This document shows positions 36,873-45,348 of a DNA stretch of 64,000 bases, in pieces. The translations under genes were made by a program, and so were the position numbers. The first letter of the stretch is position 1; the number at the start of each line of letters is the position of its first letter. The notes under the pieces are model-generated. The model saw nothing but the letters and a program-made list of their open reading frames with translations, made no database searches and had not been told where the DNA came from. This stretch comes from Sulfitobacter mediterraneus (GTDB lineage: Bacteria > Pseudomonadota > Alphaproteobacteria > Rhodobacterales > Rhodobacteraceae): assembly GCF_016801775.1 (NCBI RefSeq), contig NZ_CP069004.1, positions 2,914,001 through 2,978,000 on the forward strand, given 5' to 3'.

Positions 36873-37309
36873 CAGGATGGAACCTCTTGGGGGAAATGTT
36901 GACCTTTGACGGTGCGTGACAATCCGCGAAACAGGGCAATGGTCCGGCCGTCTTCTCCGGTGACCGTGACATCATAAACGCCGGATCGTCCCGTTCTTGA
37001 CACTTCGGCGGCCGTGGCGGTCAACAACTCACCATCGGCACCGGGGGTAAGATAGGTGATTTGGTTCTGCTGGGCGACGGTCAGTTGATTGTAGGTGTTG
37101 CAGGCAAAAGCAAAGGCGCTGTCGGCCAGTGCAAAGGTAAATCCGCCATGGCATATCCCGTGTCCGTTCAGCATATCAGGACGCACCCGCATGGTCAGAG
37201 TTGCCTGACCCGGCGCTATCTTGGTGATTTGCATGCCCAGCCCGCTTGAGGCGGGATCTTTGGCATACATGATCTCGGCACATTTTTCGGCACAGGTTTG
37301 AGGGGTCAT
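36872..37309 (-). CDS. paaI: Hydroxyphenylacetyl-CoA thioesterase PaaI
   Basis: A 145-residue hotdog-fold thioesterase. The family hallmark is NGHGICHGGFTFALADSAFAFACN (split: NGHGICHGGFTF, then ALADSAFAFACN), where the Asp of ALADSAF is catalytic. PaaI releases CoA from dead-end ring-hydroxylated phenylacetyl-CoA products. ATG 37309 (MTPQTCAEKCAE) is the usual start; the frame is open to 37492 but the extra part is low in quality. It forms a pair with paaK. Confidence 0.93.
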   Translation of the reverse strand: MTPQTCAEKCAEIMYAKDPASSGLGMQITKIAPGQATLTMRVRPDMLNGHGICHGGFTFALADSAFAFACNTYNQLTVAQQNQITYLTPGADGELLTATAAEVSRTGRSGVYDVTVTGEDGRTIALFRGLSRTVKGQHFPQEVPS

Positions 37310-37426
37310 TTCATGTCGCACATATGTTTCATAAATCGGGACATTTGCACAACTTTGTAACGCTTTCAATCCTTTTGATCCATTGCCGGGCTTGATTTGT
37401 CGCGCCAACAGCGCAACTGTATCCAT

Positions 37427-37774
37427 ATGACGATGCATTCCCCTCCCCAGGTCACCCCGTTTGAGCGCCCGCCCGAACAAGTTGCCTTTCATCGCACAGA
37501 GCTATCCGTGATCCTATCGTTGTATGGCCGCATGGTCGCAGCCGGCGAATGGCGCGATTACGGGATATCCTGCCTGAGGGAAGTGGCCGTCTTTTCGGTA
37601 TTCCGGCGGACCGCTGAAATTCCGCTTTACCGTATCGAGAAACGGCCAAAGCTGCGCAACAAGCAAGGCATGTATGCGATTGTTGGCACGGGCGGCCAGA
37701 TCATGCGTCGCGGCCACGATCTCAAAGCGGTCTTGCGGGTGTTGGAACGCAAGCTGATCCGATCCGTCGATTGA
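37427..37774 (+). CDS. DUF2794 domain-containing protein
   Basis: A 115-residue basic protein of the alphaproteobacterial DUF2794 family. Conserved stretches are FHRTELSVILSLYGRMVAAG, EWRDYGISCLREVAVFSVFR and PLYRIEKRPKLRNKQGMYAI, near to the whole length. The start at 37427 (ATG ACG ATG) is chosen, with 37433 as an alternative. It is divergent from paaI. No function is known. Confidence 0.9.
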   Translation: MTMHSPPQVTPFERPPEQVAFHRTELSVILSLYGRMVAAGEWRDYGISCLREVAVFSVFRRTAEIPLYRIEKRPKLRNKQGMYAIVGTGGQIMRRGHDLKAVLRVLERKLIRSVD

Positions 37775-37780
37775 TGGACC

Positions 37781-38554
37781 TCAAAGGCGGCGATGGCCGG
37801 TCACTGGCCCATCGCCCTGCGCCTCAATCCGTGTGATTGCATCCTCAATCGGTTCATAAACTGTGCTCATCGCGCCTGCATTGGCATGAAGAATGGTTTG
37901 CGGATCACTTACAATCGCCACGTGCCCCTTCCAGAACAGCAGATCATTCCGCTGGTAAACCTCATTGGTGGCATGGCCCAATGTCGCCTGCTGGTCGCTG
38001 TCGGCAGGGCAGGGCGTCCCGCAGGCCAAAAGCGCGGCCTGAACCAAGCCTGAACAATCAATGCCCCAACGGCTATTGCCACCCCAAAGATAGGGCGTGC
38101 CAAGAAAACGGGCCGCGACCTCTGCGGGATCGGAATACCGGGTGTCCACAGGTTCCAGATGATTGATTGGGATATAGCCAAGGCAGGTCTGGGCATAATT
38201 TCCCACCACATCCGTGACCTTGATCCGGCTGCCAAAGCTGAGCGAGATCAGATCGGGGGATTTGAAATCAGCCCTTTCATAGGCGTGCGTTGCCGGGGTA
38301 CAGACCTGGTGACTGGGCTCTAGTTGCGGACCTAAGGTCACGCTCCGAACATAGCCGCAATAGCCATCCTTGGCCGATTGCACATATCGCCAATCCCCTT
38401 CATCGCCCAGCACAGTCACTACATCGCCGTAGATCAGCTGTCTGTCGCGCGGCCCAGCGGGACTCCGGCAAAGATCGGCAACGCTGGCGGTGATCTGTGC
38501 CGGATCGGCGCGGTTGGATTTGTCCGGATCTGGGGTCAGGCGTCTGTCGGTCAT
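37781..38554 (-). CDS. NlpC/P60 family peptidoglycan hydrolase
   Basis: A 257-residue protein. Two SH3-like segments (about 20-75 and 95-135) precede the C-terminal NlpC/P60 peptidase (about 145-257). The catalytic Cys is in YLWGGNSRWGIDCSGLVQAA and the His in FWKGHVAIVSD. No signal peptide is visible, which is common for this group. It cleaves peptide bonds in the cell wall. The start overlaps the M17 aminopeptidase gene's stop (38551-38554), so the two are coupled; the pair may serve muropeptide recycling. Confidence 0.92.
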   Translation of the reverse strand: MTDRRLTPDPDKSNRADPAQITASVADLCRSPAGPRDRQLIYGDVVTVLGDEGDWRYVQSAKDGYCGYVRSVTLGPQLEPSHQVCTPATHAYERADFKSPDLISLSFGSRIKVTDVVGNYAQTCLGYIPINHLEPVDTRYSDPAEVAARFLGTPYLWGGNSRWGIDCSGLVQAALLACGTPCPADSDQQATLGHATNEVYQRNDLLFWKGHVAIVSDPQTILHANAGAMSTVYEPIEDAITRIEAQGDGPVTGHRRL

Positions 38555-39933
38555 GGGGCCAAGATCCCGTCCAGGGCGGCATAAAGTGCGCGGGTCGCCT
38601 GGCCAATGCCGCCCTTGGGCCGCGCGGGGGCTGCTGCTGGCTGCCAGCCATAGATATCAAAATGGGCATAACGGCTGTCCGTGACAAACCGGCGCAGGAA
38701 CAATGCGGCAGTGATACATCCGGCAAAGCCGCCCTTCGGCGCATTGTCCAGATCGGCAATGCCCGGTTCGATCATCGCCTCGTAAGGATCATGAAACGGC
38801 AAACGCCAGACCGGGTCGGCCTGCGCCGCCGCCGCTGTTTCCAACGCCGTTACGAATCCGGCATCGTCCGAGAAATAGGGCGCGAGGTCCGGCCCCACCG
38901 CGACACGCGCCGCGCCAGTCAGCGTGGCCATGGAAATTATCTGATCGGGTTTCTCTTCGTCCGCCAAAGCCAATGCATCGGCCAGAACCAGCCGCCCTTC
39001 GGCATCGGTGTTGTTGATTTCAACCGTCAGACCCTTGCGCGAGGTCAGGATATCCTGTGGACGGAAGGCATTGCCGGATACGGCGTTTTCCACCGCTGGG
39101 ATCAACACCCGCAGCTGTAGTTTCCGGCCCGTTGCCATGATCATATGCGCCAGACCCAGCACTGCGGCTGCCCCGCCCATGTCCTTTTTCATCAGCCCCA
39201 TTGACGCGCCGGGCTTGAGGTTCAAACCGCCGGTGTCAAAGCACACGCCCTTGCCGACCAGCGTCAGCGTGGGCCCGGTATCCCCCCAGCGCATGTCAAT
39301 CAAACGCGGTGCGCGGTCCGCCGCGCGGCCAACGGTATGGATCATCGGCAGGTTCTGTTCCAGCAACGCGTCGCCAGTGATCACTTTGATCTTTGCCCCA
39401 TGTGCCCCTGCCAGATCCCGCGCCGCTTGTTCCAGATCGGGCGGGCCCATGTCGGATGCTGGCGTGTTGATCAAATCCCGGGTCAGGCATTCCCCCGCGG
39501 CCAGCGCCTCTACCTCGGATGCAGTCACTGCTTTAGGCGCGACCAATTCTGCCGCCATTGGTATTTGGGTTTTGTAGCGGTCAAAACTGTAGCTGGCCAA
39601 CAACCAGCCCAGTGCCTCGACGGCCTGTTGATCGTCCGGTAGGCCAGACGCAATCTTGTATACCCCCTTGGGGAGCCTGGCTGCAGCGCCAGCCAAATGG
39701 AACCGTCCCCGCTTGCGGGACGCCGCCGTGCCGTATCCGGCCAGCGCCATCATCACAGATCCGTCCGCCGCCGGTATCGCCAAGGCTTGACCCAGCCCCC
39801 CGGTAAACCCCTGCGCAGCGATCCAGTTTTGCACGGCCTCCGGTTGGTCCGCCGTCCACGCCCCAAGCCCATCCTCGGCAATCACATGAAGCGGCAGGGC
39901 AGATGTGGTATCGGATGCAAAACGAGGTGGCAT
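38551..39933 (-). CDS. Leucyl aminopeptidase family protein (M17)
   Basis: A 460-residue M17 metallo-aminopeptidase. The metal-binding core shows KGVCFDTGGLNLKP, LMKKDMGGAAAVLGLAHM and the signature NNTDAEGRLVLADALALA. It removes N-terminal residues from peptides in the cytoplasm. The NlpC/P60 gene follows with a 4-bp overlap, a common arrangement in Rhodobacteraceae. Confidence 0.94.
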   Translation of the reverse strand: MPPRFASDTTSALPLHVIAEDGLGAWTADQPEAVQNWIAAQGFTGGLGQALAIPAADGSVMMALAGYGTAASRKRGRFHLAGAAARLPKGVYKIASGLPDDQQAVEALGWLLASYSFDRYKTQIPMAAELVAPKAVTASEVEALAAGECLTRDLINTPASDMGPPDLEQAARDLAGAHGAKIKVITGDALLEQNLPMIHTVGRAADRAPRLIDMRWGDTGPTLTLVGKGVCFDTGGLNLKPGASMGLMKKDMGGAAAVLGLAHMIMATGRKLQLRVLIPAVENAVSGNAFRPQDILTSRKGLTVEINNTDAEGRLVLADALALADEEKPDQIISMATLTGAARVAVGPDLAPYFSDDAGFVTALETAAAAQADPVWRLPFHDPYEAMIEPGIADLDNAPKGGFAGCITAALFLRRFVTDSRYAHFDIYGWQPAAAPARPKGGIGQATRALYAALDGILAP

Positions 39934-40011
39934 GGGGCGCTTTCTTACTGGTTAATTCTCGCGCCCAGCCTACCCGTTCCAGCGACACCCGCAAGCCATC
40001 TCAGGCCGGGA

Positions 40012-40389
40012 TCATTCGGGCATGTCGTCAATATCCCAGATTGCGGTCAATGAACGCTCGCCAATGCGAAACAGCCGCGAAAGCGTTGCCGCAAGCGCGG
40101 TTGCATCGTTGTTGGCCACGCATTGCACGACATCCCCTGCCACCTTGGCCAGATCCGCCATCCCGATCTGGTCGGCGACCGCGATCAAGGACCGCGCACT
40201 TTTCTGTAGATCGGGCCAGGCGGCATCGCGAAATTTCTGTTCGCATTGGGTCAAACGCCGCGCCAGATCTTCGAGGGCGCGGCAGACCACATCTTCGGCC
40301 CCCGCTTCGCCCAGTTGCGTATAAAGCGCGCCCAGCCGATCCTGATCCACGCTGATTTGTTCCCTTGGTCGGATTTGCAGAACCTGCAT
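40012..40389 (-). CDS. Small helical Hpt-like protein lacking the phospho-acceptor His
   Basis: A 125-residue, largely helical protein. The segment ARSLIAVADQIGMADLAKVA (65-84) resembles the helix-B pattern of histidine phosphotransfer domains (AHSLKGSAxxIGA), but the histidine position holds Arg66 and the Lys-Gly pair is replaced by Ile-Ala. Later helices (VVQCVANNDATALAATLSRLFRIG) also fit a four-helix bundle. It sits 78 bp from the M17 gene and is divergent from the carbonic anhydrase gene. If the likeness is real, it would be a phosphotransfer-dead relative, but similarity is weak. Confidence 0.6.
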   Translation of the reverse strand: MQVLQIRPREQISVDQDRLGALYTQLGEAGAEDVVCRALEDLARRLTQCEQKFRDAAWPDLQKSARSLIAVADQIGMADLAKVAGDVVQCVANNDATALAATLSRLFRIGERSLTAIWDIDDMPE

Positions 40390-40532
40390 TAACTCACCCC
40401 TTGTTCAGCCCCCACGGCCAAAGCGGAATATTGTCCAAACAAGTATGTAAATGGTTGCTCTGCTTCTGTGTTTTCGCTCGAATTTGTTCCGGAATTAAGT
40501 TAACCCTGCGGAAATGTTTCAGGAGACTATCA

Positions 40533-41186
40533 ATGATGGATCATGCAAAACCACTTCCGGCATATCTATTGACGCGCTACCACGGCTGGAAAGCCACCGG
40601 TTATGCCGACAACAAGTCGTGGTATCGACGACTGGCGACCGAAGGGCAGCGGCCCCGCGCCATGGTGATCTCCTGTTGTGACAGCCGCGTGCATGTGACC
40701 TCGATTTTCGGGGCCGATCAGGGCGAGTTCTTCATTCACCGAAATATCGCCAATCTCGTCCCCCCTTGCGAGCCTGACGGCCAGCATCACGGGACATCGG
40801 CCGCCGTGGAATACGCGGTGCGGGTTCTGAATGTTGCGCATCTGATTGTGCTGGGCCATTCCAGTTGTGGTGGCGCGAAAGGCTGCCTTGAAATGTGCAA
40901 GGGAAACGCACCGGAACTGGAAGCCAAAGACAGCTTTGTTGGCCGCTGGGTGGATATCCTGCGCCCCAAGTATGGCGAAGTTGCTGACATTGAGGACGAA
41001 CAGGAACAGGAACGCCAGTTTGAGAAGCATGCGGTGATGACATCGCTCGAAAATCTCATGACCTTTCCTTGGGTCAATGAAAAGGTGACAAGCGGCGAAT
41101 TGAGCCTACATGGCCTGTGGACCGATATCGGCGAAGGTGGGTTGGAATACTTCTGCCCGGAAACGGGAAAATTCCAGCCAGTTTAA
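40533..41186 (+). CDS. Beta-class carbonic anhydrase
   Basis: A 217-residue beta-carbonic anhydrase that interconverts CO2 and bicarbonate. Zinc ligands and dyad are visible: C48 and D50-R52 in ISCCDSRVHV, H109 and C112 in VLGHSSCGG. ATG 40533 has AGGAG seven bases upstream; the open frame goes back to 40365 but has a poor start. The gene is followed after 15 bp by an SbtA-type bicarbonate permease gene and then an SbtB-like PII gene, which points to inorganic carbon handling. Confidence 0.95.
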   Translation: MMDHAKPLPAYLLTRYHGWKATGYADNKSWYRRLATEGQRPRAMVISCCDSRVHVTSIFGADQGEFFIHRNIANLVPPCEPDGQHHGTSAAVEYAVRVLNVAHLIVLGHSSCGGAKGCLEMCKGNAPELEAKDSFVGRWVDILRPKYGEVADIEDEQEQERQFEKHAVMTSLENLMTFPWVNEKVTSGELSLHGLWTDIGEGGLEYFCPETGKFQPV

Positions 41187-41201
41187 CAGGGCATTTGAGG
41201 C

Positions 41202-42185
41202 ATGGAAAATCTGTTCTCTCTGGCGGCGGACAATCTTGTTTCGCCCATTATTCTGTCCTTCGTATTGGGGGTTGCGGCCTCCCTTGCGCGGTCTGATCTG
41301 AGCATTCCTGAGGCCGCCGCCAAGGCGCTGTCGATTTATCTGCTTTTTGCCATCGGCTTCAAAGGTGGGGTAAGTGTTGCCGCGCATGGCATTGATGCGC
41401 GGCTTGGGCTGGCCTTGCTGGCGGGGATCATTCTGTCGGCGGCCCTGCCTTTGGTCGCTTTTGGCCTGTTGCGGGTGATGACAGCGATGAGCCGCCTTGA
41501 TGCGGCTGCCGTGGCGGCGCACTACGGGTCGATCTCGATCGTGACATTTGTCGCGGCCACGTCGGTCTTGGAAAGCCGCGGCATAGCCGCGGAGGGTTAC
41601 ATGGTCGCCGTTGCCGCCGCGATGGAAGCGCCTGCGATCCTGTCCGCGCTGTGGCTGGTGGCCCGTGGCGGAGGCGGCGATAGCAAAGGCATGGACAGCA
41701 CATTGCTGCGTGAGATCATGTTGAACGGCTCCATCGTTTTGCTGGTTGGAGCGTTCCTGATCGGCTGGGCGACGGGCGAGGAGGGTCTGGCGGAAATCTC
41801 CAGCTTTATTGTGTCGCCGTTCAAAGGTGTTTTGTGCCTGTTCCTGCTGGATATGGGCCTCGTCGCCGGGCGCGGCCTGCGCCAAGGTGGCGGTATCCTC
41901 ACTCCATCAGTCTTGGCCTTTGGGGTGTTAATGCCCCTGATCGGCGCGGCGGCCGGTCTAGTTACCGCCCTGGCGCTTGGCCTGACGCCGGGCGGTGTGA
42001 CGTTGATGATGGTCCTGTCGGCTTCTGCCTCTTACATCGCGGTGCCAGCGGCCATGAGGGTGGCGCTGCCCGAGGCAAACCCGTCACTGTACCTGACTCT
42101 CTCGCTTGGGGTGACATTCCCCTTCAACCTGACGCTGGGTATCCCGCTTTATGTGGCGGTGGCCCAAGCCATGACCGGAGGCTGA
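41202..42185 (+). CDS. sbtA: Sodium-dependent bicarbonate transport family permease (SbtA-like)
   Basis: A 327-residue membrane protein with about ten transmembrane segments in two repeated halves, similar to the SbtA/DUF897 family. Characteristic pieces are NLVSPIILSFVLGVAASLAR, KALSIYLLFAIGFKGGVSVA, the conserved AAHYGSISIVTF, and the matching C-terminal TLMMVLSASASYIAVPAAMR with LGVTFPFNLTLGIPLY. Cyanobacterial SbtA is a Na+/bicarbonate symporter. Its placement between carbonic anhydrase and a PII gene supports bicarbonate as substrate, though this organism shows no sign of Calvin-cycle genes in the window. Confidence 0.9.
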   Translation: MENLFSLAADNLVSPIILSFVLGVAASLARSDLSIPEAAAKALSIYLLFAIGFKGGVSVAAHGIDARLGLALLAGIILSAALPLVAFGLLRVMTAMSRLDAAAVAAHYGSISIVTFVAATSVLESRGIAAEGYMVAVAAAMEAPAILSALWLVARGGGGDSKGMDSTLLREIMLNGSIVLLVGAFLIGWATGEEGLAEISSFIVSPFKGVLCLFLLDMGLVAGRGLRQGGGILTPSVLAFGVLMPLIGAAAGLVTALALGLTPGGVTLMMVLSASASYIAVPAAMRVALPEANPSLYLTLSLGVTFPFNLTLGIPLYVAVAQAMTGG

Positions 42186-42188
42186 CCT

Positions 42189-42500
42189 ATGCAAACTCAT
42201 AAAGCCAAACGTGTTGAGATCACCATCGAGGCGGTCATGCAATCGCGCCTCACCGATGCTTTGAAAAAGGCGGGCGTGACCGGCTACACCGTGCTGCCGG
42301 TGCTGGGCGGGTCCGGCCGTTCCGGTGAATGGAGCCGCGCAGGTCAGGTCAGCCGCGCCTCTGGCATGGTGCAGGTGGTGTGCATCATCCGGCCTGAACG
42401 GCTTGATGGGTTGCTCGAAGGGGCCTTTGCCGTGGTTGAACGACATATCGGCGTGGTCAGCGTAACCGATTGCGATGTGCTGCGCGCCGAACGGTTCTGA
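42189..42500 (+). CDS. PII family protein, SbtB-like
   Basis: A 103-residue PII-like protein. Its beta-alpha-beta pattern starts VEITIEAVMQSRLTDALKKAG followed by TGYTVLPVLGGSG, as in SbtB, which binds to SbtA and gates it in response to adenine nucleotides. The usual GlnB uridylylation loop is absent. The C-terminus ends DVLRAERF with no C-terminal cysteine pair, so a redox R-loop as in some cyanobacterial SbtB is missing. It starts 3 bp after the sbtA stop. Confidence 0.88.
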   Translation: MQTHKAKRVEITIEAVMQSRLTDALKKAGVTGYTVLPVLGGSGRSGEWSRAGQVSRASGMVQVVCIIRPERLDGLLEGAFAVVERHIGVVSVTDCDVLRAERF

Positions 42501-44126
42501 TCAGCGCAGGATCTTGTCCTCGGGCCAACGCAGGTTTTCCTCAATCGTGACCGATGTTGTGGCCCCAGCGGCCACGTTCAGATCCCACTGCAAAATGCCG
42601 CGCCGGTCATCCAGATTGGTCTCATCAGGCACAGGATTGGCGGTCCAGTCAATTTGCAGATCTTCCTGTGCAGTATAGGGCACAGCTGCCCGCACCTCGA
42701 CCTGCCAATCCTCTGATCCGATGTTCTGGATATCCATCCGGGTGCGATCCGTTTTGGCATTGGATCGGCTGATGATCCCGCGATCCCCTTCGGTCTGGTC
42801 CAGAACGGTATAGGTCAGGCGCAAGTCCTCGATCGGTCCAAACGGCAGCTCTGCCTCGTCTCCCGCAGGGATCAGCCCAAGGTTCATTTGCCCAATCAGG
42901 GTATTGTCCAGAAACAGCGCCACCTCATCCGCAGGCAACAGTGGCTCTTGGGTGGTGTTGGTAAATTCCGCCATCAAAAAGGCGGTCTGATCGGAGCGCG
43001 GCACCGCGCGGGCAAAGCGGCGGGCGGGAAAGGTCAAAGTGTCCAGCGCTACGCGACTATCATCCACGCCGCTGGCGATGCTGACGGGTGTGGCGAAATC
43101 ATAGCGCACGCCAGGGCCATCGAAATTGGTCATGCCCTTGGCCTCCTCAACGATAACCGGTGCTTCGATTACCGGATCGGCAAAGCTTTCGGCGCTGTCG
43201 GCCATCTGGCGCGAAAGCTTTGCACGCGGAGGTTCCTTGTCTGCCAAGGTCAATCGTCGCGGGTACACTTGTGACGGTTGGGTCTGGCCCGAGGGTGCAA
43301 GTGTGGAAAGGGTCAGGGCGACCCCCTGCCAGTTCTCGCCGCTGCGTTGAGAGACAACCGCCCCCCGTTTGATCGAAAGCTGCGGCGCGTCTTTGCCGTC
43401 CAGATGAATGTCATAGGTCGGCAGCCAATCCGCATCGACCAGATATTCCAAACCGATCATCACCTCACCCGCCGCCGTGGCCATTACATCGAGGGTCAGC
43501 TGCGCGTGTTTCTCCGGCGGTGGGGTCAATGCCTCTAGCGCCGCCCGCGCATCCCTAAGCGTGTTTTCCAGATCTTTCCGCCCCAGGTCAAGATCACGGG
43601 CGGCCTGGCGTGCGCGCAGGGCTTCTTGCTCCGCCTGAAGGCTTTCTGCACCGATCATCTGGCCAAGCGCCTGCAAAGTGCTGACATCTGCTGGCAATCC
43701 TTCGTTGCGGCCCAAATCCCCCAGAAACCCGATCTGCGCCTGTGCCGCGCGGCCAGCAAGAGAGACCGCTTCGATCTGGTCATCTAGACCCCGCAATGCA
43801 GCCTCGGCCGCATTAATCTGCTCCTTGGCTGCAAGGATTTCGGCGCTGTCTGTGTCTGCTTGTGGCGGCACAGCCTCTTTGCGGAATTGCGTTGTGCCAA
43901 GGGTTGCCCCCGTGACCGAAACCCGCAGAAATTTACGATCCATTGTGTGCGGCAAGTCCGGCAAGACGATCTGATGGCTGCCTTGGGGCAGGGTGACAGT
44001 GGCCTGACGGTGGACCGTTGCCAGATAAGGATAAACCGTGACCGCCTGCGGTTCGGATCGCAGGGTAAAGACATCCGCCAGCGCGGCGGTTGGCAGCAGG
44101 GTCAGGCAGGCAAAGAGGACACGCAT
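42501..44126 (-). CDS. DUF4139 domain-containing protein (mucoidy inhibitor MuiA family)
   Basis: A 541-residue exported protein with a signal peptide (MRVLFACLTLLPTAALA). The N-terminal DUF4140-like part has RQATVTLPQGSHQIVLPDL, then a helical coiled-coil (about 90-200), and the C-terminal DUF4139 domain contains ADWLPTYDIHLDGKDAPQLSI, VSQRSGENWQGVALTLST and ENLRWPEDKIL. MuiA-type proteins occur widely in Gram-negatives; their function is not settled. It ends base-to-base against the convergent PII gene. Confidence 0.92.
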   Translation of the reverse strand: MRVLFACLTLLPTAALADVFTLRSEPQAVTVYPYLATVHRQATVTLPQGSHQIVLPDLPHTMDRKFLRVSVTGATLGTTQFRKEAVPPQADTDSAEILAAKEQINAAEAALRGLDDQIEAVSLAGRAAQAQIGFLGDLGRNEGLPADVSTLQALGQMIGAESLQAEQEALRARQAARDLDLGRKDLENTLRDARAALEALTPPPEKHAQLTLDVMATAAGEVMIGLEYLVDADWLPTYDIHLDGKDAPQLSIKRGAVVSQRSGENWQGVALTLSTLAPSGQTQPSQVYPRRLTLADKEPPRAKLSRQMADSAESFADPVIEAPVIVEEAKGMTNFDGPGVRYDFATPVSIASGVDDSRVALDTLTFPARRFARAVPRSDQTAFLMAEFTNTTQEPLLPADEVALFLDNTLIGQMNLGLIPAGDEAELPFGPIEDLRLTYTVLDQTEGDRGIISRSNAKTDRTRMDIQNIGSEDWQVEVRAAVPYTAQEDLQIDWTANPVPDETNLDDRRGILQWDLNVAAGATTSVTIEENLRWPEDKILR

Positions 44127-44177
44127 AATTCAGTTCCCATATCTATTGCCGTTACTCTGCACCCTCACGGCCAAAAG

Positions 44178-44202
44178 AAAAGGGGACCAAACGGCCCCCT
44201 TT
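44178..44202 (-). terminator. Terminator-like hairpin after asd
   Basis: On the minus strand AAAGGGG-N10-CCCCTTTT is followed by CTTTT. It lies about 25 bp after the asd stop and separates asd from the DUF4139 gene. The stem is 7 bp with a large loop. Confidence 0.6.
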
Positions 44203-44227
44203 CCCCAATATGCATTTTGAGCGGATA

Positions 44228-45250
44228 TCAGCCCTTTTTCAGAACTTCCCGACCCAACAGTTCGGCGATTTGAACCGCATTCAAGGCCGCACCTTTGCGG
44301 AGATTGTCAGAGACGCACCAAAGGTTCAGACCATTGTCGATGGTGCTGTCCTGACGGATACGGCTGATGAAAGTGGCGAAATCGCCGACACATTCAACCG
44401 GGCTGACGTAGCCGCCGTCTTCGCGCTTGTCGATCACCATGATGCCCGGTGCCTCGCGCAGGATATCGCGGGCTTCGTCCTCGTCGAGGTGATCTTCAAA
44501 CTCGATGTTCACCGCTTCGGAGTGGCCCACAAAGACCGGCACGCGCACACAGGTTGCCGTGACCTTGATTTTGGGGTCGACGATCTTTTTGGTCTCAGCC
44601 ACCATCTTCCACTCTTCTTTGGTGGAGCCATCTTCCATGAAAACGTCGATGTGCGGGATCACGTTGAACGCGATCTGTTTGGTGAATTTGCGCGGTGGCT
44701 TGTCGTCCGTGGGGTTGTAGATCGACTTGGTCTGATCCCACAGCTCATCAATCCCCTCTTTGCCCGCGCCGGACACCGATTGATAGGTGCTGACGACGAC
44801 GCGCTTGATCGTGGCGCGGTCGTGCAACGGCTTGAGCGCAACAACCATCTGCGCGGTTGAGCAGTTGGGGTTGGCGATGATGTTCTTTTTGGCATAGCCG
44901 TGGATCGCTTCGGGGTTCACCTCGGGCACGATCAACGGGATATCCGGGTCGTAGCGATAGAGGGAAGAGTTGTCGATCACGACGCAGCCCGCCTTGGCGG
45001 CACTTGGCGCGTATTTCTTGGTGGCCTCAGAGCCAACCGCAAACAGCGCCATATCCCAGTCGGTGAAATCAAACGTATCAAGGTCCTTGCACTTAAGCGT
45101 CGTGTCCCCATAGCTGACTTCCGTGCCCAAAGACCGACGGCTGGCGAGTGCCACAACCTCGTCCGTAGGGAACTGGCGCTCGGCCAGAATATTCAGCATT
45201 TCGCGGCCCACATTGCCTGTGGCGCCCACGACGGCGACGCGATAACCCAT
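44228..45250 (-). CDS. asd: Aspartate-semialdehyde dehydrogenase
   Basis: A 340-residue NADPH-dependent enzyme that makes aspartate semialdehyde for lysine, threonine and methionine synthesis. The Rossmann start is VAVVGATGNVGREML; the catalytic Cys is in IIANPNCSTAQMVVAL and the active-site His in CVRVPVFVGHSEAVNIEFE. A second motif is VVSTYQSVSGAGKEGIDELW. Single gene, with a terminator hairpin downstream. Confidence 0.97.
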   Translation of the reverse strand: MGYRVAVVGATGNVGREMLNILAERQFPTDEVVALASRRSLGTEVSYGDTTLKCKDLDTFDFTDWDMALFAVGSEATKKYAPSAAKAGCVVIDNSSLYRYDPDIPLIVPEVNPEAIHGYAKKNIIANPNCSTAQMVVALKPLHDRATIKRVVVSTYQSVSGAGKEGIDELWDQTKSIYNPTDDKPPRKFTKQIAFNVIPHIDVFMEDGSTKEEWKMVAETKKIVDPKIKVTATCVRVPVFVGHSEAVNIEFEDHLDEDEARDILREAPGIMVIDKREDGGYVSPVECVGDFATFISRIRQDSTIDNGLNLWCVSDNLRKGAALNAVQIAELLGREVLKKG

Positions 45251-45348
45251 CTGATTTCTCCAATATATATAGTGATGGTCGCAGCCCTTTAGCCTGCCTG
45301 ACGGGCAAGTAAAAGGGGCTCAGCTATACAGGCTGTGCCTTTGTCGCC

